This document shows positions 41,559 to 50,807 of a stretch of DNA of 64,000 nucleotides, piece after piece (position 1 is the stretch's first letter; every line of letters begins with the position of its first letter). Source of the DNA: Gaiellasilicea sp963784895 (GTDB lineage: Bacteria > Actinomycetota > Thermoleophilia > Gaiellales > Gaiellaceae); NCBI GenBank assembly GCA_963784895.1, contig CAWATM010000007.1:223293-287292 (forward strand). The letters run 5' to 3'. The notes below the pieces were generated by a model. It was not told where the DNA came from, ran no database searches, and worked only from the letters and a program-made list of their open reading frames with translations. The translations under genes were made by a program, and so were the position numbers.

Positions 41559-42178
41559 TGAAGATGGAGCGGCTCGAGCTCGCGGCCGCGCTTCTGCTCG
41601 CGCTGGCAGCGGTCGCGTCCGCCTGGTCGGGCTACCAGAGCTCCCGCTGGCACGGCCGGCAGGCCGACGCCTTCGCCCGCGCGTCCGCGACCAGGGTCGA
41701 GTCGACCCGCGCGTCCGACGTTGCGAACCGGCAGATCCAGATCGACGTGTCGACGTTCGTGCAGTGGGTGGACGCCTACGCACGCGAGGACGAGTTCCTC
41801 TCCGACTTCTACCGCAAGCGCTTCCGGCCCGAGTTCGGTACCGCCGTCGACGCGTGGGTGGCAACGAGGCCGCTCAGGAACGCGGCGGCGCCGCTGACGC
41901 CGTTCGCGATGCCGGAGTACAAGCTGGCCGCGGCCGAGGAGGCCGAGCAGCTCGAGGCGACGGCCTCCGCCGCCGCCGACGTCGCCCGCGTCAACATCCA
42001 GCGGGCGGACAACTACACACTCTGTCTCGTGCTCTTCTCCGCGGCGCTCTTCTTTGCCGGCTTCAGCACCAGATTCCAGGCGCCGAGGATCCGCGCGGTC
42101 ATGCTCGCGCTCGGCTGGGTCCTCTTCGTCGGGACGGTCGCGTGGATCGCGACGTTCCCGGTCTCACTCGCGGTCTAG
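41555..42178 (+). CDS. membrane protein, partner of DUF4239
   Basis: 207 residues from GTG 41555; the ATG three bases later is also possible. One N-terminal helix (LAAALLLALAAVASAWSGYQ) followed by about 120 residues of charged helices and two C-terminal helices (LVLFSAALFFAGFSTRF; LALGWVLFVGTVAWIATF). The WSGYQSSRWHGRQADAFARA segment is typical of a family of actinobacterial inner membrane proteins of unknown function. Overlap with the DUF4239 gene suggests a complex. Confidence 0.8.
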   Translation: MMKMERLELAAALLLALAAVASAWSGYQSSRWHGRQADAFARASATRVESTRASDVANRQIQIDVSTFVQWVDAYAREDEFLSDFYRKRFRPEFGTAVDAWVATRPLRNAAAPLTPFAMPEYKLAAAEEAEQLEATASAAADVARVNIQRADNYTLCLVLFSAALFFAGFSTRFQAPRIRAVMLALGWVLFVGTVAWIATFPVSLAV

Positions 42179-42186
42179 GGACACTC

Positions 42187-42414
42187 CTAGGGCGCCGTCC
42201 GCATCGCTTCCTGCAGCTCTTCCCGCTTCCGCCTCTCCCGCCGGTCGAAGAGCCAGCCGAAGAGCAGCAGGATCCCTGAGAAGAAGAGGCACATGCCGAG
42301 GAACCCCCAGCGCGCCCAGGCGCCTTCCAGGATCAGGAAGAACGCGAACCCCGCGATCGCGACGGCAATCGCTCCTCCGATGAACATCAGCCAGAACTTT
42401 CCTCCGAGCTCCAT
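42187..42414 (-). CDS. small two-helix membrane protein, unknown
   Basis: 75 residues from ATG 42414 with an AAGGAAG site. Two helices (WLMFIGGAIAVAIAGFAFF; RWGFLGMCLFFSGILLLFG) and a basic tail (DRRERRKREELQEAMRTA). Tail-to-tail with the previous gene. I know no function for this type. Confidence 0.8.
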   Translation of the reverse strand: MELGGKFWLMFIGGAIAVAIAGFAFFLILEGAWARWGFLGMCLFFSGILLLFGWLFDRRERRKREELQEAMRTAP

Positions 42415-42446
42415 GTTCTTCCTTTCAGGTCACTGGGTTGACGGGC

Positions 42447-42875
42447 TCATCGCACCGCGGCCGGCCGCGACGGCGCGATCTGATCCGCGAACGGGGCGAC
42501 AAGCGCGGCGGCATGCTCGACGCGCGCCGCGATCTGGATCATTCCTCTTGGGTGCAACGCAAGCGTGACGACGACCGGGTCGTCGCCGATTCGATGCAGC
42601 TTCTTCCGCTCGGCTGCGGTCGCCGGGCGGCTGGCTGCGCCGGCGGCCCAGACGAGCAACTCCTTCCACACCGCGGGACTTCCTCTGAACGCGAACACGT
42701 CGTGCACCCAGACTCCGTAACCCGCGTGCCAGCGCTTGTCCTCCTGCGTGCGCAGGCGCACCGGGACGGTGCCGGGCCGCTGTCGAAGCGCGCGGTTGCG
42801 AACGACGAGTCCCATGATCCCGAGCGCGATCAGCCAGAGCGGAAAAGCCACAAGCAGGAGGATCGCCCAGATCAT
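42447..42875 (-). CDS. DUF2550-like membrane protein
   Basis: 142 residues from ATG 42875. One N-terminal helix (ILLLVAFPLWLIALGIMG) then a strand-rich domain (TVPVRLRTQEDKRWHAGYGV; VHDVFAFRGSPAVWKELLVW) that matches the pattern of DUF2550, found beside ATP synthase genes in mycobacteria. Here it is next to a small membrane gene instead. Family match is moderate. Confidence 0.7.
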   Translation of the reverse strand: MIWAILLLVAFPLWLIALGIMGLVVRNRALRQRPGTVPVRLRTQEDKRWHAGYGVWVHDVFAFRGSPAVWKELLVWAAGAASRPATAAERKKLHRIGDDPVVVTLALHPRGMIQIAARVEHAAALVAPFADQIAPSRPAAVR

Positions 42876-42988
42876 GACGGCGCCGCGCCTTTCTCGAGGT
42901 GACGAGAACAACTTCCCTCAGCGGCCGCGACGCAGCATCGTCCGATCAGGATGAACGCCCGCGGCACCCGGCGGCGCAGACTGGGCGC

Positions 42989-43750
42989 ATGCGCCTGACC
43001 TGGCTCGGACACGCGACGGTGCTGATCGAGCTCGACGGCGTTCGCCTGCTCACCGACCCCGTGCTGCGCCGCTCGCTGCTGCACCTCCGTCGGGCCCGGG
43101 GCGTCCCGCTCAGTGCCGCCGGCTCGCCCAATCTCGTACTCATCTCGCACCTGCACTGGGACCACTTCGATCTCCCGTCGTTGGCCCGGCTGGGGCAAGC
43201 GACGCGGATCGTCGCGCCGCTGGGCTCCGGCAAGCTGCTCCGCCGCCGCCGCTTCGAGCGCATCGAGGAGGTGAGCGAGGGGTCGGAGGTGCAGGCAGGC
43301 CCGCTTCAGATTCGGGCGACCTACGCCGAGCACAAGTCCGGCCGCGGGCCGTGGGGCGCGAAGACGCCGGCGCTGGGGTACGTCATCAGCGGCTCGACCT
43401 CCGTCTACTTCGCCGGAGACACCGACCTCTTCCCCGGCATGGAGGGGCTCCACGAAGGGCTCGACGTGGCACTGCTGCCGATCGCGGGGTGGGGTCCGAC
43501 GTTGCCGCCGGGCCACCTCGACGTCGATCGCGCGGCCGAGGCGGTTCGCCGGCTTCGCCCGAGAGTTGCGATCCCGATTCACTGGGGCACGCTCCGACCC
43601 TCGTACCGGCGGAAGCCGTACGTGGGAGCGACGGCAGCCGCCGACTTCGCCGTGAAAGTGTCCGAGGTCGCGCCGAGTGTCGAGGTGCGCGTCCTCGAGC
43701 TCGGTGCGAGCTGCACGATCGAGCCGGTCAGCGGGGGAGACTCCTCGTAG
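42989..43750 (+). CDS. MBL-fold metallo-hydrolase (UlaG-like)
   Basis: 253 residues from ATG 42989. Begins MRLTWLGHATVLIELDGVRL, the UlaG-type opening strand with WLGHA. The zinc site is HLHWDHFDLPS, later GWGPTLPPGHLD and VAIPIHWGTLRP. It is a likely lactonase or phosphodiesterase, cytoplasmic. Its TAG stop shares one base with the GTG of the next gene, so they are coupled. Confidence 0.92.
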   Translation: MRLTWLGHATVLIELDGVRLLTDPVLRRSLLHLRRARGVPLSAAGSPNLVLISHLHWDHFDLPSLARLGQATRIVAPLGSGKLLRRRRFERIEEVSEGSEVQAGPLQIRATYAEHKSGRGPWGAKTPALGYVISGSTSVYFAGDTDLFPGMEGLHEGLDVALLPIAGWGPTLPPGHLDVDRAAEAVRRLRPRVAIPIHWGTLRPSYRRKPYVGATAAADFAVKVSEVAPSVEVRVLELGASCTIEPVSGGDSS

Positions 43751-44679
43751 TGGCGTCGAAGGACGAGGAGCAGCGCTCCGGGCTGGCCGACGCGGCCGGG
43801 CGCGCCGCGTTCTTCCCAGCTCGCGCGGCGGCGCGGGCCTGGAGAGGGCCGATCGAGGAGGCCGTCGACGAGGTGCTCTCCGCGCCCGAGCTTGCCCGCG
43901 TCGTCGACCGCGCGCTCGCCGGCTCGCTGCCCGAGGAGATCGCCCGCTCGCTCGTCCGCAACCGCGTGCTCGAGCGCGTCATCGCTGAGCTCGCCGCCAC
44001 CGGCGAGCTCGAGCGGCTGCTGAACGCCGCGCTCGGGAGCACGAAGACGCTGGAGCTCACCGATCGGATGCTCGCCAGCGACGAGACGCAGCGTGCGCTG
44101 CGTCACGTCGCGTCGAGCCCGGAGCTGCGAGACGCGGTCGCCCGACAGACGACGGGGCTCGCAGACGAGATGATCGGCGGCGTCCGCGCCGCCACCGTCC
44201 GCCTGGATGACCGCGCCGAGCGGGTCGTGCGTCGCCCACCGCGGGTCGCGCGTCCGATCTACGCCGGGATCGCGACCCGCGCCGTGGCGCTGGCGACCGA
44301 CGCCGCAGTGACGGTCGTCCTCTACATGTCGGCGGTCGGCGTCGCCGCACTGGTGGCGTCGCTGGTCGGCGGCCTCCGTCCCGAGTGGCTCGTCGGCCTC
44401 CTGCTCGCGTCCGGCTGGATGCTGGTGGTGGGCACGTACTTCGTCCTCTTCTGGAGCGCGGCCGGGCAGACACCGGGAATGCGGCTGCTGAGGCTGCGCG
44501 TCCGCGGGCCGGGAGGCGTCCCGCCCTCGCTCGGGCGGTCGCTGGTACGCCTCGTCGGGCTGATTCTCGCGATCGTGCCGCTCTTCGCCGGCTTCATCCC
44601 CGTGCTGTTCACGGAGCGGCGACGTGGACTTCCGGACCTTCTCGCCGGCACCGTTGTCATCCACGACGAGGCGGCCTGA
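43750..44679 (+). CDS. RDD-family membrane protein with long N-terminal helical region
   Basis: 309 residues from GTG 43750. The first 170 residues are soluble helices with many Glu, Arg and Leu (VLSAPELARVVDRALAGSLP; VRNRVLERVIAELAATGELE), unlike a typical short RDD protein. Then the RDD domain with membrane helices (TDAAVTVVLYMSAVGVAALV; LVGLLLASGWMLVVGTYFVL), GQTPGMRLLRLRVRG and RRGLPDLLAGTVVIHDE. RDD proteins include Na+/H+ antiporter-like proteins. Downstream, 41 bases on, is a channel gene. Confidence 0.88.
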   Translation: MASKDEEQRSGLADAAGRAAFFPARAAARAWRGPIEEAVDEVLSAPELARVVDRALAGSLPEEIARSLVRNRVLERVIAELAATGELERLLNAALGSTKTLELTDRMLASDETQRALRHVASSPELRDAVARQTTGLADEMIGGVRAATVRLDDRAERVVRRPPRVARPIYAGIATRAVALATDAAVTVVLYMSAVGVAALVASLVGGLRPEWLVGLLLASGWMLVVGTYFVLFWSAAGQTPGMRLLRLRVRGPGGVPPSLGRSLVRLVGLILAIVPLFAGFIPVLFTERRRGLPDLLAGTVVIHDEAA

Positions 44680-44720
44680 CCCGACGGTCGGTGTCCGGCG
44701 GCCGCCGTATCGTTGCGCCC

Positions 44721-45173
44721 GTGGCGCGGCCGCGAATCGTCGAGCGAGAGATGTCGAGGTTCCTCCGGAAGCCGGTGTCGGTCACCGGTGCGGCCAACGT
44801 CATCGTCATCGTCACGATGTTCGTCGTCGTCCTGGGCGGTGTGCTGATGCGCGTGGTCGACGGCGAGGAGTACCCGAACGTCTGGAGAGGGATGTGGTTT
44901 GCACTGCAGACGGTGACGACCGTCGGTTTCGGTGACGTCACGCCGCAGCGGGTCGAAGGCCGCATTGTCGCCGCCTTCATCATGCTCGAGGGCGTCGCCT
45001 TCCTGTCCATCGTGATCGCGGCGATCACGTCGATCTTTGTCGCGCGAGCGCAGCGCGAGAGCGCGGCCGGGCATGCCCTGGCGGTGGATCACACAAGAGG
45101 GCTCCACGAGCGCTTCGACGAGCTCCAGGCCCGGCTAGACCGGCTCGAGCAGAAGCTGACGGACGCCGACTAG
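44721..45173 (+). CDS. two-TM potassium channel-like protein
   Basis: 150 residues from GTG 44721 (or ATG 44751). Helix one (VIVIVTMFVVVLGGVLMRV), pore loop with the selectivity filter TVTTVGFGDVTP, helix two (AFIMLEGVAFLSIVIAAITS), and a C-terminal coiled coil (FDELQARLDRLEQKLTDAD). The filter reads TVGFGD, which fits a K+ channel. The coiled coil would stabilise a tetramer. No RCK/NAD domain. Its end overlaps the convergent gene by four bases. Confidence 0.93.
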   Translation: MARPRIVEREMSRFLRKPVSVTGAANVIVIVTMFVVVLGGVLMRVVDGEEYPNVWRGMWFALQTVTTVGFGDVTPQRVEGRIVAAFIMLEGVAFLSIVIAAITSIFVARAQRESAAGHALAVDHTRGLHERFDELQARLDRLEQKLTDAD

Positions 45174-46342
45174 ACGGGTGCAGGCGCCTCGGGCGGCCGC
45201 TGGTCTCCCGCCTCGAGCTCGCCCACAGCCAGGCGTCGGAACGCCTCGTAGCCCAGCGCGACGAGACCGCCGAGGATGAGCACGCCGAGCCACGTGCGCA
45301 GCGCCGGGACGGGAGCCCAGAGGACGAGCAGGAGGTAGATGCCGGCCAGCGCCGCCCACGCGGCTCCCGGCCGGTCGCGGAGCGTCGGGGAGATCGCACC
45401 GCGGATGCGGTGCGCGTAGCCAGACGGACCCGCGAGCATGGCGCCGAGGAGCATGACGACGCCGTAGACGATCAGGGCCCAGGCGACCGCGGCGAGCAGG
45501 CTCGTGCCGATGATCCAGGACGACCCTGCCGCTTCGCGGACGGACTCGCCTTCCGCGAGCGAGTCCACGAGATACGAGCCGACGACGCGGCGAATGACGA
45601 GGAGCAGGATTCCAACCAGCAGGAACACGGCGCCGACGATGCGCAGCATCCCCCGTCGGTCCCGCGCGAACCAGATCGCGCCCGCGAAGGCGGCGATCGC
45701 GAGCAGGATGACGACCCAGCTCAGCACCTTGATCGTCTTCACGGCGGTCTGCGCGGCGCTGAGCTGATCCGACTCGAGCACGGTGATCTGGCCCGCGTCA
45801 GCCGGCAGCCGCGCGTCGAGCTGCTCGCCGAAGCCGAGCTCCTCGCCGACCGCGACCACGAAGACGCGGAGGTCGAGCGTCACCGCTCCTTCGGCGGTCG
45901 AGATCCCCTCGCGGGTCTCGTCCTCGAGCACGCGCAGGAGCGTCTGGTGGGCCGCACGGTTGATGTTCTCCCACAGGTCTTGCACCCGCGGCCGCTGTAG
46001 GAAGCCGTCGACTGCCCGCTCCGTCGGCTGGCGCAACGCGCCGGAGATCGGCCCGGCGAGCCCTTCGAAGTCGGGCGGCAGCCGCTCCTCGAGCCGGTCT
46101 TGGACGTCCACGTTCGTGTAGAGCTGGTCGACGATGTAGACGGACAACGCCGCACGAACCTCCTCGTCGTCGAGCAACTGCGTGCTGACGTCGACCCAGG
46201 CGTCCGTGTCCAGAGCCTGCCGCTTGACCCAGACCGTCAACGACCCGACGAGGAGGATCAGCGTCCCGAGCGCGAGCAGGCTCCACGCGAGGATGGCGCG
46301 CGTCTTCGGGCTCAGCCCGCCCGATGTCTCGTCGGCCGACAT
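45170..46342 (-). CDS. membrane protein with large extracytoplasmic domain, unknown
   Basis: 390 residues from ATG 46342. One N-terminal helix (AILAWSLLALGTLILLVGSL) leads to an outside domain of roughly 170 residues (ALDTDAWVDVSTQLLDDEEV; YIVDQLYTNVDVQDRLEERL), then five or six helices (VLSWVVILLAIAAFAGAIWF; IVGAVFLLVGILLLVIRRVV; IIGTSLLAAVAWALIVYGVV). The WV-T-QLLDDEEVR segment is shared by a class of actinobacterial membrane proteins. Function unknown. Confidence 0.85.
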   Translation of the reverse strand: MSADETSGGLSPKTRAILAWSLLALGTLILLVGSLTVWVKRQALDTDAWVDVSTQLLDDEEVRAALSVYIVDQLYTNVDVQDRLEERLPPDFEGLAGPISGALRQPTERAVDGFLQRPRVQDLWENINRAAHQTLLRVLEDETREGISTAEGAVTLDLRVFVVAVGEELGFGEQLDARLPADAGQITVLESDQLSAAQTAVKTIKVLSWVVILLAIAAFAGAIWFARDRRGMLRIVGAVFLLVGILLLVIRRVVGSYLVDSLAEGESVREAAGSSWIIGTSLLAAVAWALIVYGVVMLLGAMLAGPSGYAHRIRGAISPTLRDRPGAAWAALAGIYLLLVLWAPVPALRTWLGVLILGGLVALGYEAFRRLAVGELEAGDQRPPEAPAPV

Positions 46343-46431
46343 GCGCCTCCGACATTTGCGCGCACGGCGTTCGCCAGCATCGTCCGGTCGGGGTGATGTG
46401 CCGTCCCCGCCGGGGCGCTTAGCTCTCACCA

Positions 46432-46875
46432 GTGGCGTCGACGTCCGACTACGGCGAACGTTCGTTCTCGAGCCCGCGTGTCGACACCGGCGGGCCCGGC
46501 GGCGGTTGGGTCGCCTTCGCCGGCTTCATCCTGGGCCTCGCAGGGATCTGGAACGCGATCGAGGGGATCCTCGCGATCGCCGACTCACGCGTCTTCGTCG
46601 GCGAGCAGACGTTCGTCTTCAGCGACCTCAACACCTGGGGCTGGATCATCCTCGCCCTCGGCGTGCTGCAGCTGATCGCGGCCTTCACCGTCGCAGCCGG
46701 GAGCGAGTTCGGGCGGTGGATCGGCATCGGCGCCGCCGGCGCCAATGCGATCGGCCAGCTGCTCTTCGTGCCGGCGTACCCGCTCTGGGCGATGAGCATG
46801 TTCGCGCTCGACATCCTGATCATCTACGCACTCGCGGTCTACGGCGGTGCCCGGCTGCGCGGCGCCGCGATCTAG
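46432..46875 (+). CDS. DUF7144 membrane protein
   Basis: 147 residues from GTG 46432. Four helices with the family pattern: WVAFAGFILGLAGIWNAIEG, LNTWGWIILALGVLQLIAAF, EFGRWIGIGAAGANAIGQLL and WAMSMFALDILIIYALAVYG. This actinobacterial family is uncharacterised. Divergent from the membrane gene at 46342. Confidence 0.88.
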   Translation: MASTSDYGERSFSSPRVDTGGPGGGWVAFAGFILGLAGIWNAIEGILAIADSRVFVGEQTFVFSDLNTWGWIILALGVLQLIAAFTVAAGSEFGRWIGIGAAGANAIGQLLFVPAYPLWAMSMFALDILIIYALAVYGGARLRGAAI

Positions 46876-47053
46876 AGGAGCGCGCCCGAGAGCCCTGGAT
46901 GTGGTGACACCGGACCGCCAGTGTTGTCCGGCTACATGCGAGTTGCTACGTTCTTGACGTGCGGTGGCATGTCAGGGCCGCAGCCGCTTCCAGCACCTCG
47001 AGGCGGTCGACCGGGCAACGCCGATGGGTCGGCTCGACAGGTAGGGGCAGACC

Positions 47054-49333
47054 GTGAGCCGTCAACGGGACGTGTTCCCGCTTCTGGAGTCGAAACTGAC
47101 GCCGACGCCGCCCCGCGCCGGGACGATCCCCCGGGCTGCGCTCGTCAACAAGCTTCGCGCCGCCCGCGGCGTCACGATCGCCGTCGTCTCGGCGCCGGCC
47201 GGCTACGGCAAGACGACGCTGCTCGCAGAGTGGGGGCGCCGTGACGAGCGACCTTTCGCGTGGCTCTCGCTCGACGAGTCCGAGAACGATCCGACCGTCT
47301 TCCTGACCTACGTCGCCGAGGCGCTCGACCGCGTGCAGGCGCTCGACCCGGACGTGTTCACGGCGCTCTCGGGCGCGAGACCTTCGCTGCAGAGCATCGT
47401 GGCCCGGCTTGGGCGGTCGATCGCCTCGTTGCAGGAGCCGATCGTCGTCGCCCTCGACGACGTGCACGTGCTGCGCACACCGACGTGTATCGACGCGCTG
47501 GCGCAGTTGATCGAGCAGCTGCCGCCCGGTTCGCAGATCGTCCTCGCGTCGCGCACCGCGCCGCGCTTGCCGCTCGGCAGGCTGCGGGCGGAAGGACGGG
47601 TGCTCGAGGTGGGGCCTGACGACCTGAGCTTGAACGTCCGGGAGGCACAGGCGCTCCTCGCCGCGGCCGGGCTCAAGCTCCCCGGCCACGAGGTCGAGGC
47701 CCTGACCCGGAGCACCGAAGGTTGGGCCGCCGGCCTCTATCTGGCGGCGCTGTCGCTGCGTACGTCCCGAGCAGGGGGCCGAACGGCCGCTGAGATTCGC
47801 GGCGACGACCGCTACATCAGCGACTACTTCCGGCTCGTGCTGCTCGAGAGCATGCCGGAGCCGGAGATCGAGTTCCTCACGCGCGCCTCCATTCTCGACC
47901 GGATGTGCGGCTCGCTCTGCGACCAGGTGCTGGAGCGTTCGGACAGTGCGATCGAGCTCGAGCGGCTCGAACGGTCGAACCTCTTCGTCGTCCCGCTCGA
48001 TCACGAGCGCCAGTGGTATCGCTTCCACCACCTCTTCCGAGACATGCTCAAGGATGAGCTCGAGCGCCGCGAGCCGGGGCTGGCCGCTCAACTCAGCAGT
48101 CGGGCCGCCGACTGGCACGTCGCGCGTGAGGAGGTCGCGGCCGCGATCGAATACGCCCACGCCGCAGGCGACGGCGCGCGCGTGATCGACCTCGTCGTGA
48201 TCGCCGCGCACCCTGCGTACCAGAGCGGCCGCTTCGCCACCGTCGAGCGCTGGCTCGCCCGGCTCGAGGCCGAGCACGAGCTGACCGCGAACACGGCGCT
48301 GGCCGTGCTCGGCGCCTGGACGCACGCGCTCCGAGGCCGCCCCGAGGCGGCCTTGCGCTGGGCACAGGTTGCCGAAGCGGGGGCGGCGGACGCCGTCATG
48401 CCCGATGGCGATCCGGCGCTCGCATGGACGTCGGCGTTGCGCTCGGCCCTGTGCTCCGACGGGATCGAGGCGATGCGGGACGACGCGCACACCGCGATCC
48501 GCAGCGCTCACGCGGGCAGCCAGGCCGCCGCCACGGGTGCGGTGCTCCTCGGCCTGGCGCATGTGCTCGCCGGCGACGAGGCAGTCGGGGAGTCACTGCT
48601 CGTCACGGCCGGCGAGCTCGCGATCGAAGCGGGAACGACCGACTGTGCGACGCTCGCGCTTGCAATGCGCTCGCTCCTCGCGAACGCCCGTAACGACGCG
48701 GCGGAGGCCGAGGCGCTGGCGCTCGAGGCCCGGGACGTGGTCGACTCGGCGCGGCTCGACGACTACGCCACGAGTGCACTCACCTACGTCGCCAGCGCCC
48801 GCGCCGCCCTCCGCCACAACAACTGGACGCGCGCAGCCACCGACATCGAGCGGGCGTCGCAGCTGACGCCGTTGCTGACGTATGCGGTGCCGTGGCTCGC
48901 CGTCCAGGTGCGGCTGGAGCTCGCGCGGGCCCACCTTTCGCTGGTCAACTGGAGCTCGGCGGCGGCCGTGATGTCGGAGGTCGACGAGCTGCTCGCGCGG
49001 CGCCCCAAGCTCGGCGAGCTGACCGCCCAGGCGGCGGAGCTGCAGCACCGGCTCGCGGCGAGCAACCAGCTCGACGACAACTGGGCGTCGTCGCTGACCA
49101 ACGCCGAGCTCCGCCTGCTGCCGCTCCTGACGACGCACCTCTCCTTCCGCGAGATCGCCGAGCGGCTCTTCGTCTCTCGCAACACGGTCAAGACCCAGGC
49201 GATCTCCGTCTACCGCAAGCTCGGGGTCTCCTCCCGCAGTGAGGCGATCGAGCGCGCCACGGAGCTCGGGCTGTTCGCGACCCCCGCCGCGGACGTCGTT
49301 CCGCGGCCGGTCGTCCAGCACGACGCGTCCTAG
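47054..49333 (+). CDS. LAL-type (MalT-like) LuxR transcriptional regulator
   Basis: 759 residues from GTG 47054. The N-terminal STAND NTPase has Walker A VSAPAGYGKTTLLAEWG and Walker B VVALDDVHVLRTP with sensor-like RTAPRLPLGRLRAEG. The middle is a TPR-like helical region (residues about 350-680: RFATVERWLARLEAEHELTA; WTRAATDIERASQLTPLLT). The C-terminal GerE HTH reads TNAELRLLPLLTTHLSFREI and SRNTVKTQAISVYRKLGVSS. LAL regulators bind an inducer plus ATP to activate transcription. Overlaps the convergent gene by four bases. Confidence 0.93.
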   Translation: MSRQRDVFPLLESKLTPTPPRAGTIPRAALVNKLRAARGVTIAVVSAPAGYGKTTLLAEWGRRDERPFAWLSLDESENDPTVFLTYVAEALDRVQALDPDVFTALSGARPSLQSIVARLGRSIASLQEPIVVALDDVHVLRTPTCIDALAQLIEQLPPGSQIVLASRTAPRLPLGRLRAEGRVLEVGPDDLSLNVREAQALLAAAGLKLPGHEVEALTRSTEGWAAGLYLAALSLRTSRAGGRTAAEIRGDDRYISDYFRLVLLESMPEPEIEFLTRASILDRMCGSLCDQVLERSDSAIELERLERSNLFVVPLDHERQWYRFHHLFRDMLKDELERREPGLAAQLSSRAADWHVAREEVAAAIEYAHAAGDGARVIDLVVIAAHPAYQSGRFATVERWLARLEAEHELTANTALAVLGAWTHALRGRPEAALRWAQVAEAGAADAVMPDGDPALAWTSALRSALCSDGIEAMRDDAHTAIRSAHAGSQAAATGAVLLGLAHVLAGDEAVGESLLVTAGELAIEAGTTDCATLALAMRSLLANARNDAAEAEALALEARDVVDSARLDDYATSALTYVASARAALRHNNWTRAATDIERASQLTPLLTYAVPWLAVQVRLELARAHLSLVNWSSAAAVMSEVDELLARRPKLGELTAQAAELQHRLAASNQLDDNWASSLTNAELRLLPLLTTHLSFREIAERLFVSRNTVKTQAISVYRKLGVSSRSEAIERATELGLFATPAADVVPRPVVQHDAS

Positions 49334-49854
49334 GGCGCGCCCGTGCCCTTCTGCGCGTGCCTGCCGGCGAAGCTGCCGCCTGTAGCCATGATCTCCGTCG
49401 GCTCCACCCACTCGTTCAGCATCTCGAAGCCCTGAGCGCGGGCGACGGCGTCGAGGAGCGGCCGCGCCCAGAGATGCTCGATCAGCGCGACGGCCGCGGT
49501 CGTGTCGTTCGGCACCAGCTGCTCGAGCCGGAAGGCGTCCTGCTGGTCGAAGAGATGGCCGTCCATCAGATCGGCCATGCCGGTCATCGCACCCGGCTCG
49601 ACACCCGCGAGGCCGTCGGCGGCGAAGCCGGCCAGGGCGCCCATCGCCTCGCCGAACTTGACCGCCTCCTCCCAGTCGAGGTCGCTCGCGGCCAGGTGGG
49701 CGACAGCGCCCTTGGAGTCCTTGCGCACGATCATCAGGTCGAGGATCCGGACGACGCCTTCGCTCTTCAGGCGCTCGAGCTCGGGCAGGATCTCGCCTCG
49801 GAACTTGTTCCCCTCGAACGCGACGACCAGCATCTGCACGGGGCCGTAGTTCAT
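49330..49854 (-). CDS. DUF6325/DUF1269-like protein
   Basis: 174 residues from ATG 49854. The start NYGPVQMLVVAFEGNKFRGE then ILPELERLKSEGVVRILDLM and VRKDSKGAV is the DUF1269/DUF6325 pattern common in Actinobacteria. The middle has a Gly-rich hydrophobic part (ALAGFAADGLAGVEPGAMTG) and later ALIEHLWARPLLDAVARAQG. Cytoplasmic or membrane-associated, function unknown. Divergent from the AraC gene at 49929. Confidence 0.8.
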   Translation of the reverse strand: MNYGPVQMLVVAFEGNKFRGEILPELERLKSEGVVRILDLMIVRKDSKGAVAHLAASDLDWEEAVKFGEAMGALAGFAADGLAGVEPGAMTGMADLMDGHLFDQQDAFRLEQLVPNDTTAAVALIEHLWARPLLDAVARAQGFEMLNEWVEPTEIMATGGSFAGRHAQKGTGAP

Positions 49855-49928
49855 GCGCAGGAGTCTTGCCGTTCGCGCGCGCGTGCGAATCATGCCGTCT
49901 GGATGAACGACGTGGCACGATCTCGCAG

Positions 49929-50378
49929 GTGACCAGCAGATCCGCTTCGGCGCAGCGCCTACGCGACCTCGCGCTGCTCCGCCGCGTCCGCGACCGGATC
50001 GACCGCGAGTACGCGCGGCCGCTGGACGTCGAGGCGCTCGCCCGGGACGCGCACATGTCGGCCGGGCATTTCAGCCGCGAGTTCCGGCGCGCCTACGGCG
50101 AGTCGCCGTACAGCTACCTGATGACGCGCCGGATCGAGCGCGCGATGGCGCTGCTGCGCCGTGGCGACCTCAGCGTCACCGAGGTCTGCTTCGAGGTCGG
50201 CTGCTCGTCGCTCGGCACCTTCAGCAGCCGCTTCACCGAGCTGGTCGGTGTGTCGCCCAGCGTCTATCGGCGCCAGGCCGCGGGCGCGACGGCCGGGATG
50301 CCGCCATGCGTCGCGAAGCAGGTGACGAGACCGGTCAGGAATCGAGAAGCGCCGACCCCCGAGTCACACGTAGCGTGA
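49929..50378 (+). CDS. AraC-family transcriptional regulator (short)
   Basis: 149 residues from GTG 49929. It is essentially one AraC DNA-binding domain: RDRIDREYARPLDVEALARD, AHMSAGHFSREFRRAYGESP, RRIERAMALLRRGDLSVTEV and VGCSSLGTFSSRFTELVGVS. No effector domain. It precedes a VOC-fold gene by six bases, and such AraC/VOC pairs are common, so it likely controls this small operon. Confidence 0.93.
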   Translation: MTSRSASAQRLRDLALLRRVRDRIDREYARPLDVEALARDAHMSAGHFSREFRRAYGESPYSYLMTRRIERAMALLRRGDLSVTEVCFEVGCSSLGTFSSRFTELVGVSPSVYRRQAAGATAGMPPCVAKQVTRPVRNREAPTPESHVA

Positions 50379-50383
50379 GCGCC

Positions 50384-50794
50384 ATGGACATCACCATTCA
50401 CCAGACCATGCTCCCGCACGACGACCCGGACGCGTCTCTCGTCTTCTACCGCGACACCCTCGGCTTCGAGGTCCGCAACGACGTCGAGTACGGCGGGATG
50501 CACTGGATCACCGTCGGCCCGCCCGACCAGCCTGGCACCTCGATCGTCCTCTACCCGCCGGCCGCCACCCCGGGCCTCACCGACGAGGAGCGCCGAACCA
50601 TCGCCGAGATGATGGCCAAGGGAACGTACGCCAGCATCAACCTGGCCACGACCGATCTCGACGGCACGTTCGAGCGCCTGCAGGCCGACGACGCCGAGGT
50701 CGTCCAGGAGCCGGTCGACCAGCCGTATGGGATCCGCGACTGCGCGTTCCGCGATCCCGCGGGCAATCTGATCCGCATCCAGGAACTGGCCTGA
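50384..50794 (+). CDS. VOC-family protein (glyoxalase/dioxygenase fold)
   Basis: 136 residues from ATG 50384. Two beta-alpha-beta modules: DDPDASLVFYRDTLGFEVRN with YGGMHWITVGPPDQPG and TDLDGTFERLQADDAEVVQE ending IRDCAFRDPAGNLIRIQELA. Metal ligands are H and E at the two ends. Resembles enzymes of the glyoxalase or fosfomycin-resistance type, but activity cannot be deduced. Likely regulated by the AraC protein upstream. Confidence 0.92.
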   Translation: MDITIHQTMLPHDDPDASLVFYRDTLGFEVRNDVEYGGMHWITVGPPDQPGTSIVLYPPAATPGLTDEERRTIAEMMAKGTYASINLATTDLDGTFERLQADDAEVVQEPVDQPYGIRDCAFRDPAGNLIRIQELA

Positions 50795-50807
50795 GGAGGT
50801 AGTCGTA

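Noticed and set aside
47054..49854. LAL regulator and DUF6325 gene as a functional pair
   Set aside because: They are convergent and overlap by four bases, which does not imply joint function.
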